Positions 41,982 through 55,750 of a stretch of DNA of 64,000 nt are shown piece after piece (position 1 is the first letter of the stretch; every line of letters begins with the position of its first letter). The position numbers were made by a program, and so were the translations under genes. Under the pieces are notes generated by a model. The model saw only the letters and a list, made by a program, of their open reading frames with translations, made no database searches and was not told the origin of the DNA. Source of the stretch: Orientallactaga sibirica (Eukaryota; Chordata; Mammalia; Rodentia; Dipodidae); NCBI GenBank assembly GCA_036365145.1, contig JAEOAD010000015.1, forward strand, positions 10,223,501-10,287,500, in the 5' to 3' direction.

Positions 41982-43098
41982 ACTATAATATTTTTAAGTT
42001 TTGATTGACAACTTCCATGCGTAGACAATATACCATAATCATAATCTCCTCCCACCACTCTTTTTTCCCTCCTGAATCTCCCCTTCACTGAATCCCTTCT
42101 TATTTACAACTAGTCTCTCTTCTATTTTGTTGTCATTTTTCCCTCCTATTATGAAGGTCTGTGTGGGTAGGATTAGCCACTGTGAGATTACGAATTCCAT
42201 GGCCACTTTCTGTCTGGAAAACAGTATTGCAGAACACTTCTCCCTTCCTCTGGCTCTTACATTCTTTCCATACCCTCTTCCACAGTGGTCTCTGAGCCTT
42301 GGAGGGTGTGATAAAGACATCTCACTTAGTGCTGAACGCCATTGTTCCACCCTCCCAGCACTTTGATGAATTTTTAGTCTCCCTGGATGTCACTAACATC
42401 TGAAGAGAGAAGTTTCTCTAACCAAAAGTGTGAATAGCATTAATATATGGGCATAAACATAAGTGTTTAAAAGACAGTTTGGTGGACATAAGAGGTCTAC
42501 TTAGCCAGACATCAGTAGGAGATTCCCCCCTACGGCTTATGACCTCCATAGCCATAGGCTTTTGATTATGTTTTCAGTACCAGGTATGAATTCCCTGTCC
42601 TGGAATGGACCTCACAAATCCACTTAGAGAGCAGTTTGTTTCTCCCATAACAAACATGCTACCATTGCACCAGTTGGCACATTTGGCCTGACTGGCTAGC
42701 CACTAAACTTGCAGGATCTACTACTAGTTAAGACCATTGATGACCTTTCTCCCTCAGCAGTTTGCATAGCTCTTTCAAGCATCCTGAGTTACTCAGCAGG
42801 GAGGCAGCTTCTAGCTCACCTCCAGTTTAATTTCTCAGAGTCCTGCAGCAAGTAGAACGTTACCATCTAATTCTGGTGGGCAATCAAGAGCCTTGGCAAT
42901 AACCTGCAATGTTTTTGGTGTGTCAGAGGCCTCCCTGACCAACAACTCTTGCTGGATGGTATCCTACAGGCACTGAAAATTTCTTGTAACAATCTATGGC
43001 TTCTTGGCACAGCATTATCTACCCTACAGGGTACTTACACTCAAACTATCTCTTTTTTTAACATGTATATTATTTAGCTCATGAAGAAGTAGGTTTCC

Positions 43099-43363
43099 AG
43101 GGCTAGAGAGATGGCTCAGTGGTTAAAGGTGCTTTCTTGCAAAACCTGCCACCTGCCTGGATTCAATCCCGTAGTACCCACATGAGCCAGATGCACAAAG
43201 TGGCACATGTGCCTGGATTTTATATATATGCAGTAGCAGGAGGCCCTGGCATGCCCATTCTCTGTGTGTGTGTGTGTGTCTTTCTCTCTCTTTCCCACTC
43301 TCTCTCTCTCCCTCTCTTGCACACAAATATACACAAATAAATGATAAAATATTTTTTATTGTA
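43099..43363 (+). mobile_element. B2-like SINE 1 of a same-site triplet
   Basis: Sense copy with a (GT)n and (TC)n tract at 43262-43316. Preceded by GAAGTAGGTTTCC of the L1-B 3'UTR. Confidence 0.9.
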
Positions 43364-43370
43364 GATTTTT

Positions 43371-43612
43371 AGAGTCTGGAGAGATAGCTCAGTGGTTAAG
43401 TCACTTGCCCATAAAGCCTAATGACCTGGGTTCAGTTCCCCAGTACCCACATAAAGCCACGTGCACAAAGTGGTGCGTGCATCTGGAGTCTGTTTGCAGT
43501 GGCTGGAGGTCCTGGCTCATTCATATTCATATTCTTTCTCTTACACTTTTTCTTTCTTTTTCTCTCTCTCTCCTTGCAAATAAGTAAATGAAACTTTTTT
43601 AAAAAAAAAAAA
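43371..43612 (+). mobile_element. B2-like SINE 2 of a same-site triplet
   Basis: Sense copy 'gtctggagagatagctcag' in the tail of copy 1, itself followed by an A run and AAGTAAGTGTCC (43613-43624). Confidence 0.9.
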
Positions 43613-43624
43613 AAGTAAGTGTCC

Positions 43625-43883
43625 AGGGCTGGAGAGATGGCTTAGGGGTTAAGGCGCCTGCCTCCTAAGCCTAAGAACACTGGTTCCAATCTCCAGCGGT
43701 TCCAATCTCCAGGTCCCACGTTTAGCCAGATGCAAAGTGACGCAAGGGCGCAATGCCGCACTTGACCACAAGGGGGCGCACACATCTAGATTTCGTTCGC
43801 AGCAGCTGAGACACTGCTGGCGCACCCATCTCTGTCCGTTCCCCCCCCCCGTGTCTCTCTCCAAAAAAATAATAAAAAATAAA
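43625..43883 (+). mobile_element. B2-like SINE 3 of a same-site triplet
   Basis: Sense copy with a small duplication of 'ggttccaatctccag' and CpG-rich text (young), plus a C run at about 43841-43850. Target duplication AAGTAAGTGTCC at 43613-43624 and 43884-43895. Confidence 0.94.
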
Positions 43884-44139
43884 AAGTAAGTGTCCATATG
43901 GCTTGTTCATAACATCTTTAATTTTAATTAACCCTCAACCCTTCCCCTTCTCCTCCATTCCCTCCCCTGACTCCACTTAGACCATTTCACTTCCACCATT
44001 CTTCCCCTCCAGCCAAATATATCCACAATACCCTCCTGTAAGTCCTCCTGTATCCTTCATCCTTCACAGCCCCTTTCGAGCTTCCTGGCCTCTACTACTG
44101 ACTTTGGCTCCAACTAACATATATTTTTAAATAAAAATA

Positions 44140-45370
44140 TTTGAAGCTAGGATCCACATATGAGATCAAACATATGGCATTTGACTTTCTGAGCTGGAGT
44201 TATTTTCAGATCCATCAATTTTCCTACAAGTTTCATAATTTCTTTACTTACAGCTGAATAAAATTCCATTGTGTAAATTGTACCACATTTTCATTATCCA
44301 TTCATCAGTTGATGGACATCGAGGCTATGTCCATTTCCTAGCTGTTGTGAATAGAACAACAGTAAACATGGATGTGAAAGTATCTTTTAGTAATGTGAAG
44401 TCTTAAGGAGTGCCAAGGAGGGGTATTGTGGGTCATATGGAAAATCTATTTTTAGCTAACTGAGGAATATCCACACTGATTTCCACAATGGCTATAACAG
44501 TTTACATTCCCTCCAGCAATGGAGAAGAGTTCCTCTTTCCCCACACCCTTGCCAGCTTTTATTGTCATTTATTTCTTGATGATAATCATTCTGACCAGAG
44601 TGAGATGGAATCTCAAAATAGTTTTTTTTTAAGGCAAGCCCAACAGACTGGACTTTTTTTATGCAACAGAGTGTGAGAGAGAATTGGTATGCCAGGGCCT
44701 CCAGCCACTGCAGTGGAACTCCAGATACATTTACTACCTTGTGCACATGTGCAACTTTGTGCACTTGCATCACTTTGTGCTTCTGGCTTACATGGGACCT
44801 GAAAAGTCAAACATGGGTCCTTAGGCTTTGTAGGCAAGTGCCTTAACCACTAAGCCATCTCTCCAGTCCTTGAAATAGTTTTAATTTGTATATCCCTGAT
44901 GGCTAAGGATGTAGAACATGATTTTAGATGTTTGTTTGGCATTTGTATTTCTTCTTTTGAGAATCCTGAATTTAGTTCTATATCCCACTTTTTATTGAAT
45001 TTGATTTTTTTATTATTTAGATTTTAAGTTCTTTGTATATCCTAGATATTAATCCTTGTCAAATGTATAGCTGTCACAGATTTTCTACCATTCTGTGGGC
45101 TGACTTTTTGCTCTATTAACAGTATCATTTGCTGGACGAAAGCTTATTAATTTCATGAGGTCCCAGTGGTTGGTTATTGGTCTTACCTCCTGAGCAACTG
45201 GGGTTCCATTCAGAAAGTCCTTGCCTATGCCTATATGTCGAAGTGTTCCTCCTACTTTTTCCTCTATCAGTTTCAGGATGTCAGGTCAGATGTTAAGGTC
45301 TTTGATCCATTTGCAGTCAATTTTTGTGCTTGGAGAGAGAGAGGATCTATTTTCATCTCCATAGGAATCT
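44140..45370 (-). pseudogene. L1-B ORF2 C-terminal remnant
   Basis: Reverse reading from 45370 to 44140 gives the ORF2 end, matching 2960-4100 block for block. Frames are broken and a SINE is inserted at 44624. The rest of L1-B ORF2 is at 59275-60245. Confidence 0.78.
44624..44867 (-). mobile_element. B2-like tRNA-derived SINE, extended subfamily
   Basis: Antisense copy with 'aggcaagcccaacagactgg' and 'gcacttgcatcactttgtgc'. Flanks CAAAATAGTTTT and TGAAATAGTTTT give the target duplication. Confidence 0.92.
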
Positions 45371-47147
45371 GACTTAGTAACCAGTAAATTCCTTCCCATT
45401 AAGTGCACCTCTTCTCTAATTAGAAAGCCATCAGTTACTGGCATAGGCACAAGTTTGTACATTTTGTCCAGCTGGTTGATTTCATATCCCTTGCTTGTTC
45501 ACAACTTTGGTGGCAATTTTCCCCCAGCAGCTTATTAGCATTTTTCAGCACTATGAGGGCTAGTCATCAGGGAGCTGACTTTCCTTCTAAATTCCAGTGT
45601 GATCTCTCAATGTCCTGTGTCAGCAGTATGTGTTGTCTTCAGCGATAGGGTATTACCTTGTAGCTCTAGTGGGTAGTCAAGTGCTTTGACAGAAGCCTGC
45701 CTTGTTTTGTGGACCTCATAGGTCTCTCTGACCAACAGCTCACTGTAGGTGGGGTGTGATCCCTTTTCTGGCACTAGGAATTAAAAGACAGAGCCCATAG
45801 TTTTAGGTTAGTTTTCCTTCTGCCCTCTCAGGTGCCCTTCTGTTCAGACAATGCTCTCCCAGTCTTATTGAGTATTCTATCTTTTAGTTTGCTATCTAGG
45901 AGAACGGTTTCTATGTTACTAATTCATGTTGACTTTAGTTTTGTGTAAATCTCCCACACCCTCCATGCCCCACCTGCCAAGAGCCTTCCATCCCCTATTA
46001 TCTGTCACTTGAGTTGCCTGTCAAGTATACCTGCAACTCATGAGAGCATTTGTCTTTCTGATCTTGTGTGAGTTTACCTAGTATGATTTTTACCTAGTCC
46101 ATACATTTTCCTGCAAATTTCAGCATTTCATTGTTTCTTACCACTGAGTAGACTTACATTGTGTATATGTACCACAACTTTATTAACCGTTCATCAATTG
46201 ATGGGATTTGGGCTGATTCTAGTTCCTAGCTGTTGTAAATAGAGCAGCTACAAACATGGCTGAGCAAGAGTCTCCATAGTGAAGAGTAGTCTTCAGGGTA
46301 TATGCCCAGGAGTGGTATAGATAGATCAAATGGTAGGTCTATTTTCAGCTTTTTGAGGAGTCTCCACATTGATTTCCATAGTAGTTGTACAAGTTTGCAC
46401 TCCTCCCAGCAAATGAATGAGAGTTCTCTTTCTCCACATCCCCACCAGCATTTGTTGTCATTGATTTTTTTGATGATTTGCCATTTTGAGATGGTAGTAT
46501 AGAGTTGTTCTAATCTGCATTTCTCTGATTGTTAGGGATGTTGAACTACTCTTTAGGTGTTTATTGACCATTTGAATTTCTTCCTCTGAGAAGTCTATGT
46601 TCAGTTCCCTTCCCCATCTTTTAGTGAGTTGTTCGACTATTTTTTTATTAGTTTTTTTGAGTTCTTTGTATATTCCAGATATTAGACTACTGTCAGATAT
46701 ATAGCTGGCAAAAATTTTCTCCCATCTTGTAGGTTGTCTACTGATTGTTGATGGTTAGCTTATCTGTACAATGGCTTTTTAGTTTCATGAGATCCCTATC
46801 TAATTCCTAGGCTACTACTGGGGTCTTATTCAGAAAATCCTTCCCTATGCCTGTATCTTGGAACTTTCTGCCTAGTTTTCTTCCAGTCATTTTAGTGCTT
46901 CAGGTATTATATTGAGGTCCTTGATCCATCTGTTGTTGATTTTTGTGTAGGGTGAGAGAGGATCCAGGATCATTCTTCTATATGTTGCTATCCAGTTTTT
47001 CGAGCACCATTTATTTAAAATGCTGACATTACTCCAGCATACATTTTTGGCCCCTTTGTCAAAGATCAGGTAAATGTAATTGGAGGGACTGGATCTTCAG
47101 TTCTATATCGTTGATCTGTATGTCTGTTTTTGTTCCAAGCTATTCTT

Positions 47148-47354
47148 TATTTTTTAATGTTATGTATTTGAGAGAGAAAGAGACAGAGAGAGGTACAGAG
47201 AACATGGGCATGCCAGGATTTCTAGCCACTGAAAATGAACTCCAGATGCATGTGCCACTTTGTGCATCTGGCTTTATGTGGGTCCTGGGAAATTGAACCC
47301 GGGTCCTTAGATTTTACAGCCAAACACCTTAACAACTGAGCAATCTCTCCAGCC
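47148..47354 (-). mobile_element. B2-like tRNA-derived SINE
   Basis: Antisense copy in L1-C ORF2. Flanks CAAGCTATTCTT and CAAGCTGTTCTT are the target duplication. Confidence 0.93.
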
Positions 47355-50300
47355 TCAAGCTGTTCTTATTACTATAGTTTCACAGAATGTCTTGAAATCA
47401 GGTATGGTGATACCACTGCAGGTATTTCTGGGATGACCCATTCATTGTTTAATAGCAAGTTATTTAGTCTCTAGGAGTTGCTATATTTTTGTTGTTTCTC
47501 TTCTTGATTTCTAATTTTGTTGCATTGTGCTCAGATATAATGCAAGGAGTTATGACACTTTTCCTGAATTTGTGGACACATGCATTATGCTCTAATATAT
47601 GTGATCTGTGTTAGAGAAGGTTCCATGTGCTGCTAAGAATATGTATTCTGTAGAGTTAGTGTAGAATATTCTGTAGATGTCTATTAAGTCTAATTGAACT
47701 GTGGTATTGTTTAGCTTCATTATTTCTGGTAATTTTCTGCTTTGATTGTCTATCTGTTGATATTAGTGGTGTATTAAAGTGTTCTACTGCTATTGTATTA
47801 AGACTGATCTCTGATTTACTTTGTAAAATTTGGCAAACTGTTTGGTGCATATAAGTTTGTGATTATAGTGTCTTCTTATTGGATTTTTCCCTTAATGATT
47901 AAGAAGTGGACTTCTTTGTCTCCTTTTATTACTGTTGGTTGAAAGTTTATTATCAGATATTAGTATAGATACACCTGCATGTTTCTTTTTTCTATTGGCT
48001 TGGAAAATCATTTTCCATCCTTTCACCCTAAGGACATACCTGTCTTTGAGGATAAGGTGGATTTCTTGTAGACAGCAAATGGAAGGATAAATTTACCTGA
48101 TCCAACCTGTTAACCCATGTTTTTTGATTGGGAAAGTTGAGATCATTAATATTCAGAGTTATGACTGTGAGATTTAAGTTAATTCCTATAATATTGAAAG
48201 TTTTGTGGAGCTTGGGTTTTTTCTTAAGCTTTGTATGATTTTGTGTCTGTTCTAGATTTGATTGTTACTTTTGCCCTCTTATGACCTCTTGAGTATGTTT
48301 GCTCATCTCTTCTGTGTGGCGTATTACCGGCAGTATTCTCTGAAGAATTGGTTTTGTTCTTATATATTCATAAAGCTAGCTTTTATCATGGAAAGATTTC
48401 TTTGTTCCATCTATTATGAGGGACAGTTTTGCTGGGAATAGTAGTTTGGGTTGGCAGCCATGGTCTTTTAAAAAATATTTCTCTTATTTTTATTTTATTA
48501 GATATGAACATATTTAGTAAACAACACATGTTGGTACCATCCTTTCCCTCCTTCCTGCCCCGTCTCTGAAAAGGCCTTCCTCATTGGGGATGCAGGTCAA
48601 CCCCATGGGGATTGTGGGTTATGCATTATGGTGGCAGCAGTCACTTATGGGGGAGAGGCATTTTCTCTGTGCAAAATGTCCCAACTTTTGGCTCGAACAA
48701 TTTTTTTGTCCCCACTTCCACAAAATTCCATGAGCCATGCTGGGAGCATTTTAAGTCTTCTTCAGTGATGGGCACTTAGGAGCCTCTAGATCTCTGGTTT
48801 GGTGGGTGTTGAGTATCCTCAGTGTCTGTCTGCATCACCTTTGTGCTGATATCAGATTCACTAAGAAAGTAGCACTCATGGTCATTTCCCCCAATTCCTC
48901 TGTGGTTTCAGCTGGGGCCAGGGTGGAGTGTACTGGGTCATTTATCTCCTTAGGTCCAGCTCCCATCTGAAAAAGTGAAGCAGATTCTCTAATGGAGAAT
49001 GACCTCAGCACCAGTTAAATGGGATAGCCATTATTAATTTAGAGAAAATTAAAAGGATATAGACCCTCTTATAGTCTAAGGTTAGTGGGAGCTTGACAAT
49101 GGAAAGCAGAATCATTATCTGGATATGATTCTGACTTGTTTCCCAGTTCCAGATATGGTTTCCTTTCCACTGAGGGGATCTTTTATCCAATCCAAGAGCA
49201 GTTAGTTACCCACCATGGCTGTGTGCCACTATTGCACTTGTGTGAGCATCACGTCAGGTTGTTTGCTTCTTAGTCACTTAGACTTTGAGTTGCTTGGACT
49301 GATGTTGGCCACTTTCCTCAGTAGCTCATGTAGTGCCTTCCAGGACTACATGGGCTTATTGTCTGGGGACTGGCTCTCCTCCAGATTCCAACCATGCTGA
49401 CAGCATAAGGTGTCTTCAGCAGTAGGGTCTTACCATTAACCTCTGGTGGGTAATCAAGTGCTCTGACAGAAGTCTGTCTTGTTTGTTTTGGGAGATCTAG
49501 TAGGTCTCTCTGATCAACAGCTCATTGTGGATGTAGACCACATCCTGGTACAGGGAATTACGGGCCAGTGCCAAGGGAAAAGAAAAAAGGAAAGGAGAAG
49601 AAAAAGAAACAGAACAAATTTGAGGTTAGGTTTCACCTCACCCTCTCCAGGGCCCTTTGATTCAGGTGCACCCCCTAACGTCCTCTTCGGGTTCCACCTT
49701 TTAGTCTGACTTCCAGGATGTAAGACTCTATGGGATCAGTTCAATTTGGGTTCATTTTTGTGTACTCTGTCCCTTTCATTCCCTCAAGCCCTACCCTCCC
49801 TATTGTCCAAGTATCGAGGTGCTATTCAGGAATGTCAGGAACTTGGGCTGATCCATGTTAGGAACTGCAGATGAGTGAGACCATGCGATGGTTATCTTTC
49901 TGTGATTATGTGAGTTCACTTAGAATGGTCTGTTCCAAGATAGACCATTTTTCTACAAATTTCAATGTGTCATTTTTTTCTTACTTCTAAGTAGAATTCC
50001 ATCATGTAGATGTGGTTATCCATTCATCCAATGATGGGCACCTGAGTTTATTCCAGTTTTTAACTATTATGAATTGAGCAGCTATAAACATGGTTGAGCA
50101 AATATCTCTGAACTGAGATGTGGAGCTATTAGGGTAAATGCCCAATAAGGTAATAACTGGGTCTCTTGGCAACTCTATATTAATTCTTTTTAGGACTCTC
50201 CATATTGATTTCTATAATGGTTGTACTAGCTTACATTCCCACCAACAGTGATTAAGTGTTCTATTTCTCCACATCGTCACCAACATTTGTTTTCATTTGA

Positions 50301-51074
50301 TTTTTTTTTAATGTTTGCTATCCTTATTGGGGTAAGGTGGAATCTCATAGTGGTTTTAATTTGCATTTCCCTAATGGTTAGGGATGTTGAACATTCTCTT
50401 AAGTGTATGTTAGCCATTTGTAATTCTTCCTCTGAGAACTCCCTATTTAGTTCTCTGCCCCACTTTTGGAGTGGGTTGTATATTTTATTGCTTAGTTTTT
50501 TTGAGTTCTTTGTAGATTCTAGATATTAGGCTTCTGTCAGTGGTATAGCTGGCAAAGATTTTCCCCCATTCAGTGAGCAACCTATTGGTTCTGCCTATGG
50601 TATGTTTGTCTATGCAAAAGATTTTTAGCTTCATGAGATCCCATTGGTTAAGTTCTTATTTAATTTCTGGGCTACTGGGGTTTTGTTCAGGAAGTCTTTT
50701 CCAGTTCTATATCATGGAGAGTGCCTCCTATTTTTTTCCTCCTATAATTGAAGAGTTTCAGGTCTTATATTGAGGTCTTTAATACATTTGGACTTGATTT
50801 TGGTGTATGGTGAAATGAGTGGGTATAATTTCATTTTTCTACATACAGTTATCCAATTTGTCCAACACCATTTGTTGAAGATGCTGTCTTTTCTCCAGTC
50901 TACATTATTGGCACCTTTGTCAAAGATCAAGCAGCTATAATTACTTGACCTAAGGTCTGGATCTTCACTTCTATTCCATTGGTGTATGTTTCTGTTTTAA
51001 TTCCATTACTATGTTGTTTTTGTCATTATGGCTTTGTAATATAACTTTAGATTGGGCATGGTGATACCACCAGA

Positions 51075-51077
51075 AGT

Positions 51078-51108
<31 letters not shown>

Positions 51109-51118
51109 GTTTTGTTTT
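51075..51118. repeat. (GTTTT)n repeat
   Basis: About eight GTTTT units in L1-D ORF2. On the minus strand it is an (AAAAC)n tail-like tract without an attached SINE body. Confidence 0.92.
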
Positions 51119-51404
51119 CTGAAGATATGTTTGGATAGCCAAGACCTTCTGCCATTCCATATGAAATTTGAGATCATTTTTTCAATCTCTGTGAAGAATG
51201 ATGCTGATATTTTTATTGGTATTGCATTAAATCCATATATTGCTTTTGGTTGAATTGCCATTTTCACAAAATTAATTCTACCTACCCAGGAGCATGGGAG
51301 CTCTTTCCATCTTCTCAAGTCTTTCTCTATTTCTTTCTTGAGTGTTTCTATGTTTTCATTATATAGGTCTTTCATATCCTCAGCTAGTGTTATTCCAAGG
51401 TGTT

Positions 51405-51573
51405 TCATTTTTTTGTTTGTTTTGTTTTTTTGTCTTTTGAAGTAGGATCTCACTCTAGCTCAGGCTGACCTGGAATTCACTATGTAGTCTCAGGGTGGCC
51501 TTGAACTCATGGTGATCCTCCTACCTCTGCCTTCTGAGTGCTGGTATTAAAAGCATGCGCACCACATCCTGCT
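51405..51573 (-). mobile_element. B1 SINE
   Basis: Antisense B1 with 'gctcaggctgacctgg' and 'gtgctggtattaaaag' blocks in L1-D ORF2. Confidence 0.92.
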
Positions 51574-51813
51574 CTAATTTGTTGTTGTTGTTGTTGTTGA
51601 AAATGGGACAGCCTCCCTGATTTCTTTAACTGTGTATTTGTCCTTTGCATATAGAAAAGCTACTGATTTTTGTGCATTGATTTTGTATCCTGCCACTTTG
51701 CTAAAGGAATTTATCACCTTTAGAAGTTTTGAGATGGAGACTTTCAGGTCACTTATATATAGGATCGTGTCATCTGCAAATAGTGCTAACTTGACTTCTT
51801 CCTTTCCAATTTA

Positions 51814-51918
<105 letters not shown>

Positions 51919-52223
51919 TCAGTGGGAACTCCTTGAGTTTTCCCCCATTAAGTATTATTTGGGCTTTAGGAGCTTTATATATAGCCTCTGTTGTGTTGAG
52001 ATATAAACCCTCCATGCCTATTCTTTCCAGTGTTTTGGTCATGTAGTGGTGTTATATTTTGTCAAAGGCCTTCTCTGCATCAATTGAGATGATTATGTGG
52101 TTCTTATTGTTCAGATTATTTATGTGGTGTATTACATTGACTGATATCCATATGTTAAACCATCCCTGCATCAAGCTGGATAATGCTTTTGATGTGTTGT
52201 TGAATTCAGTTTGCAAGGATTTT

Positions 52224-52386
52224 TTTTTTTTTTTTTTTTTTTGGTTTTGCAAGGTAGGGTCTCACTCTGGTCCAGGCTGACCTGGAATTAACTATGTAGT
52301 CTCAGGGTGGCCTCGAACTCTTGGCGATCCTCCTACCTCTGCCTCCCAAGTGCTGGGATTAAAGGCGTGCGCCACCACACCCGGCT
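52224..52386 (-). mobile_element. Young B1 SINE
   Basis: Antisense, near-consensus B1 retaining CpGs ('aaaggcgtgcgccacc'). Perfect target duplication AGTTTGCAAGGATTTT at 52208-52223 and 52387-52402. Confidence 0.97.
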
Positions 52387-54689
52387 AGTTTGCAAGGATT
52401 TTGATCAGGATCTTTGCATCTAAGTTCATTGGGGATATCGGCCTATAGTTTTCTTTCCTTGTTGCATGTCTGTCTTGTTTTGGTATTAGGGTGATGCTAG
52501 CTTCATAAAAGTAGTTGGGGAGGATTCCCTAGTCTCCGATTATGCAGAACAGTTTGAGAACAATTGATTTCAGTTCTTCAATAAAGGTTTGATAGAATTT
52601 GTTTGAGAAGCCATCTGCTCCTGGACTTTTCTTCTTGAGGAGGTTTTCAATCACCTTTTCAATCTCTGTAGATGTGATATGCTTGTTTAGGAGATTAATC
52701 TGCTCTGAGTTTAGTTTTGGTACATGGTATGTGTCTAGGAATTCATCCATTTCTCCTAGATTATTTAAGTTTGTGGAGTAGAGGTTTTGGAAGTATGCCT
52801 TGATGATTCTTCCAATTTCATTGTTGTCTGTTGTGTTTTCATTTCTGAGTTTGTTCATTTGAGACTCTCTCTCTCTTTTTTTTTTTTTTTTTTTTTTTTT
52901 GCTTGATCAGTTTGGCCAGGGTCAATATTGTTTATTTTTTTCAAAGAACCAGCTCTTCGTTTCATTGATTTTTTTAATTGTTTTCTTAGTTTCCAATTTA
53001 TTAATTTCTGCTCTAATCTTGATTATTTCTTTCTCTCTGGAGCTCTTTGGGTTAGATTCTTCTTGTTTTTCCAGTGCCTTTAGGTGGACAGTCAGGTTAT
53101 TGATTTGGGATCTCTCTGACTTTATAATGAAGGCATTTAGGGCTATGAATTTTCCTCTTATGACTGCCATAAGTTTTAGTAGGTTGTGTTTTCATGATCA
53201 TTCAATTCTAGGGATTTTATAATTTCTTTTTTCATTTATTCCATGACCTGTTCATTGTTTAAAAGTATGTTGTTTAGTCTCCAGGAACTGATGGAGTTCT
53301 TGATGTGTCTCTTGTTAATTTCTAGCATTAAAGCATTGTGATCTAACATGTTGCAGGAAGTTACTTCAATTTTCCTGACTTTATGAAGCCTCTTTATGGC
53401 CTAATATATGGTCAGTTTTGGAGGAGGCTCCATGCGCTGCTGAGAAGAATGTGTATTCTGTAGAATTGGGGTGGAAAGTTTTGTAGATATCCTTTAGGTC
53501 TAGTTGATCTATGATGTTGTAGAGCTCTATTATTTCCTGGTTGGTTTTCTGCTTGGATGATCTATTGATGATAGTGGAGTATTGAAGTCTCCGACAATGA
53601 TGTGTTGGTGTTTATTTCTGTTTTGTTGTTGAGTAGATTTTGTTGTATAAACCGTGGTGTACCTGTGTTTGGAGCATCTATATTTATGATTATGATGTGC
53701 TCATGTTGGATCATTCCCTTGATGAGTAAGAAGTGGCCTTCTTTGTCTTTTTTGATTACTTTTGGCTTGACGTCTATTTTATCAGATATTGATATTGCAT
53801 CACCCACTTGTTTTTTATTTCTATTTGCTTGGAATATCATTTTCCAACCTTTCACCCTGAGGAAGTACCTATCTTTAGTGGTGAGGTGGGTTTCTTGAAG
53901 ACAGTAGATACAAGGGTCCAGTTTTTCGATCAATCCTGATAACCTGTGTCTTTTGATAAGTGAGTTAAGACCATTAATATTTAAGATTATTACTGTGAGG
54001 TTTGAATTCATCCCTGCCATGATGAGGTGTTTTATGGGGTTTGGTGCTTTCATGTGTTTTATACTATTTTGAGCCTGATCTATTTTGGTTATTGTGATCA
54101 TCTTCTTGTTGGCCCTTGAGATTGGTTGTTTGACTCTTCTATGTGGAGTATTCCCTCAAGTATTCTCTATAGGTTTGGCTTTGTGTTCTTATAATCATAG
54201 AGTTGACTTTTTTCATGGAAAGTTTTTCTTTCACCATCTATTATGAGGGATACTTTTGCTGGGTAGAGTAGCTTGGGTTGGAAGCCATAGTTTTTCAGAC
54301 TTTGAAGTGTTCCATTCCAGGCCCTTCTGGCTTTTACGGTTTCCGTTGAGAAATCTGATGTAATTCTGATGGGATTGGCTTTATTTGTTGTGAAGGGTTT
54401 CTCTTTTGCTGCTTTTAGCACTCCCTCTTTGTTTTCATTGTTAAGAGTTTTAACTATGATATGTCTTGGAGAGTTTCTTTCTTTGGCCCTGTCTATTTGG
54501 TGTTCTGTGGACTTCCTGTGTCTGGATGGACCTCTTTTTTGAGAGGTTCAGAAAGTTTTCTTCAATAATTTTGTTGAATATGGTCTCTATGCCTCTGGCT
54601 TGGATTTCCTTTTCTTCTGGTCTACCTATGATCTGGATGTTTGGTCATTTCAGAGTGCCCCACAGTTCCTTCATATTCTGTTTACTTGA

Positions 54690-54957
54690 TTTTTTTTATT
54701 GACAACTTCCTTAATTATAGACAATATTCAAGGTACTTCCCTCTTTCCCCACCCTACTTTCCCCTTTGAAACTCCACTTCCCATCATATCCCCTCCCCCT
54801 CTCAATCAGTCATCATCTTTTCCTCTTATTATGATGATCTTGTGTAGGTAGTGTCAGGCACTGTGAAGTCATGGATATCTAGGCCATTTTGTGTCTGGAG
54901 GAGCACTTTGTAAGGAGTTCTACTCCTCCTTGGGCTCTTACATTCTTTCTGCCCCCT
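54690..54957 (-). mobile_element. Short L1 3'-end insertion in L1-D ORF1
   Basis: It starts with poly(T) and 'attgacaacttccttaatt' (the L1 3' terminus) and stops after 'ctcttacattctttctgcc'. ORF1 text resumes with 'ggcctcccaatc'. About 270 bp, 5'-truncated. Confidence 0.82.
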
Positions 54958-55046
54958 CAAAGTTTTTGGCCTCCCAATCAATTTCTTCTGTCTTGTCTTC
55001 CAGGTCAGAGGTTCTGTCTTCCACATGAGTAACTGTGTTGGTGAGG

Positions 55047-55395
55047 TGTAGCAGACAGCTTCAGGTTCGCTGAGATGAACTTCCAGACCAGGCACAGTTA
55101 TGGAGGAAGGGATATTATTTATTGAAGCTTACAGATCCAGGGGAAGTTCCATAATGTTAGAAGAAGCGGCCTGCTTCCACAGATCCAAGCAAGAGAGAAA
55201 AATCAACCAGACACACAGCACACAGCAAAACTAAAGCCAAAAGATTCACACAACACACTTCAGGAACTCCCGCTAGGCACACTTTGCATATCTTTACAAT
55301 GGAATCTCAAACCCACCACAACACCTTAAGACCGGCCCACAGTGACATTGCCTCTAGCAAGGTGATTGCAGATGCAAACTATAACTAATAAAACA
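55047..55395 (-). mobile_element. MaLR-type LTR, antisense, in L1-D ORF1
   Basis: Minus strand TGTTTTATTAG..CTGCTACA, with AATAAA in reverse near 55113 followed by the family end text 'aactgtgcctggtctgg'. It is related to the LTRs at 11276 and 26636. No clean target duplication. Confidence 0.75.
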
Positions 55396-55721
55396 CTGAA
55401 TATGAGGGGTTCTAGAGATGTTTTTATAATTTCTGTTTGATTTTTGTTTTCTGTTGTGTTATTTTGCATCATGTCCATCTCTTATTTGAGGTACAATTTC
55501 AATTCGAGTTCTGATTTTCTTGATGCTTCCTGGAGTTCATTCTTGCATTTGATCAAGTCTCATTAAACTTACCTTCAATTTATTTATATCTCCTTGGAGG
55601 GTTCTGACATTTTCTTCAATCAAGTTAAACCTACTGTCCAAAGCTGAACTCTCTAGAAGATGATTCTATTCAATTTCATTGATACAATTGTTGGTTCTTT
55701 GATGGTTTGCTTCCAGTTCAG

Positions 55722-55750
55722 AGATTTTTTTTTTTTTTTTTTTTTTTTTT
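55722..55750. repeat. Poly(T) run
   Basis: A T run in L1-D ORF1 with no SINE body attached. Confidence 0.8.
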
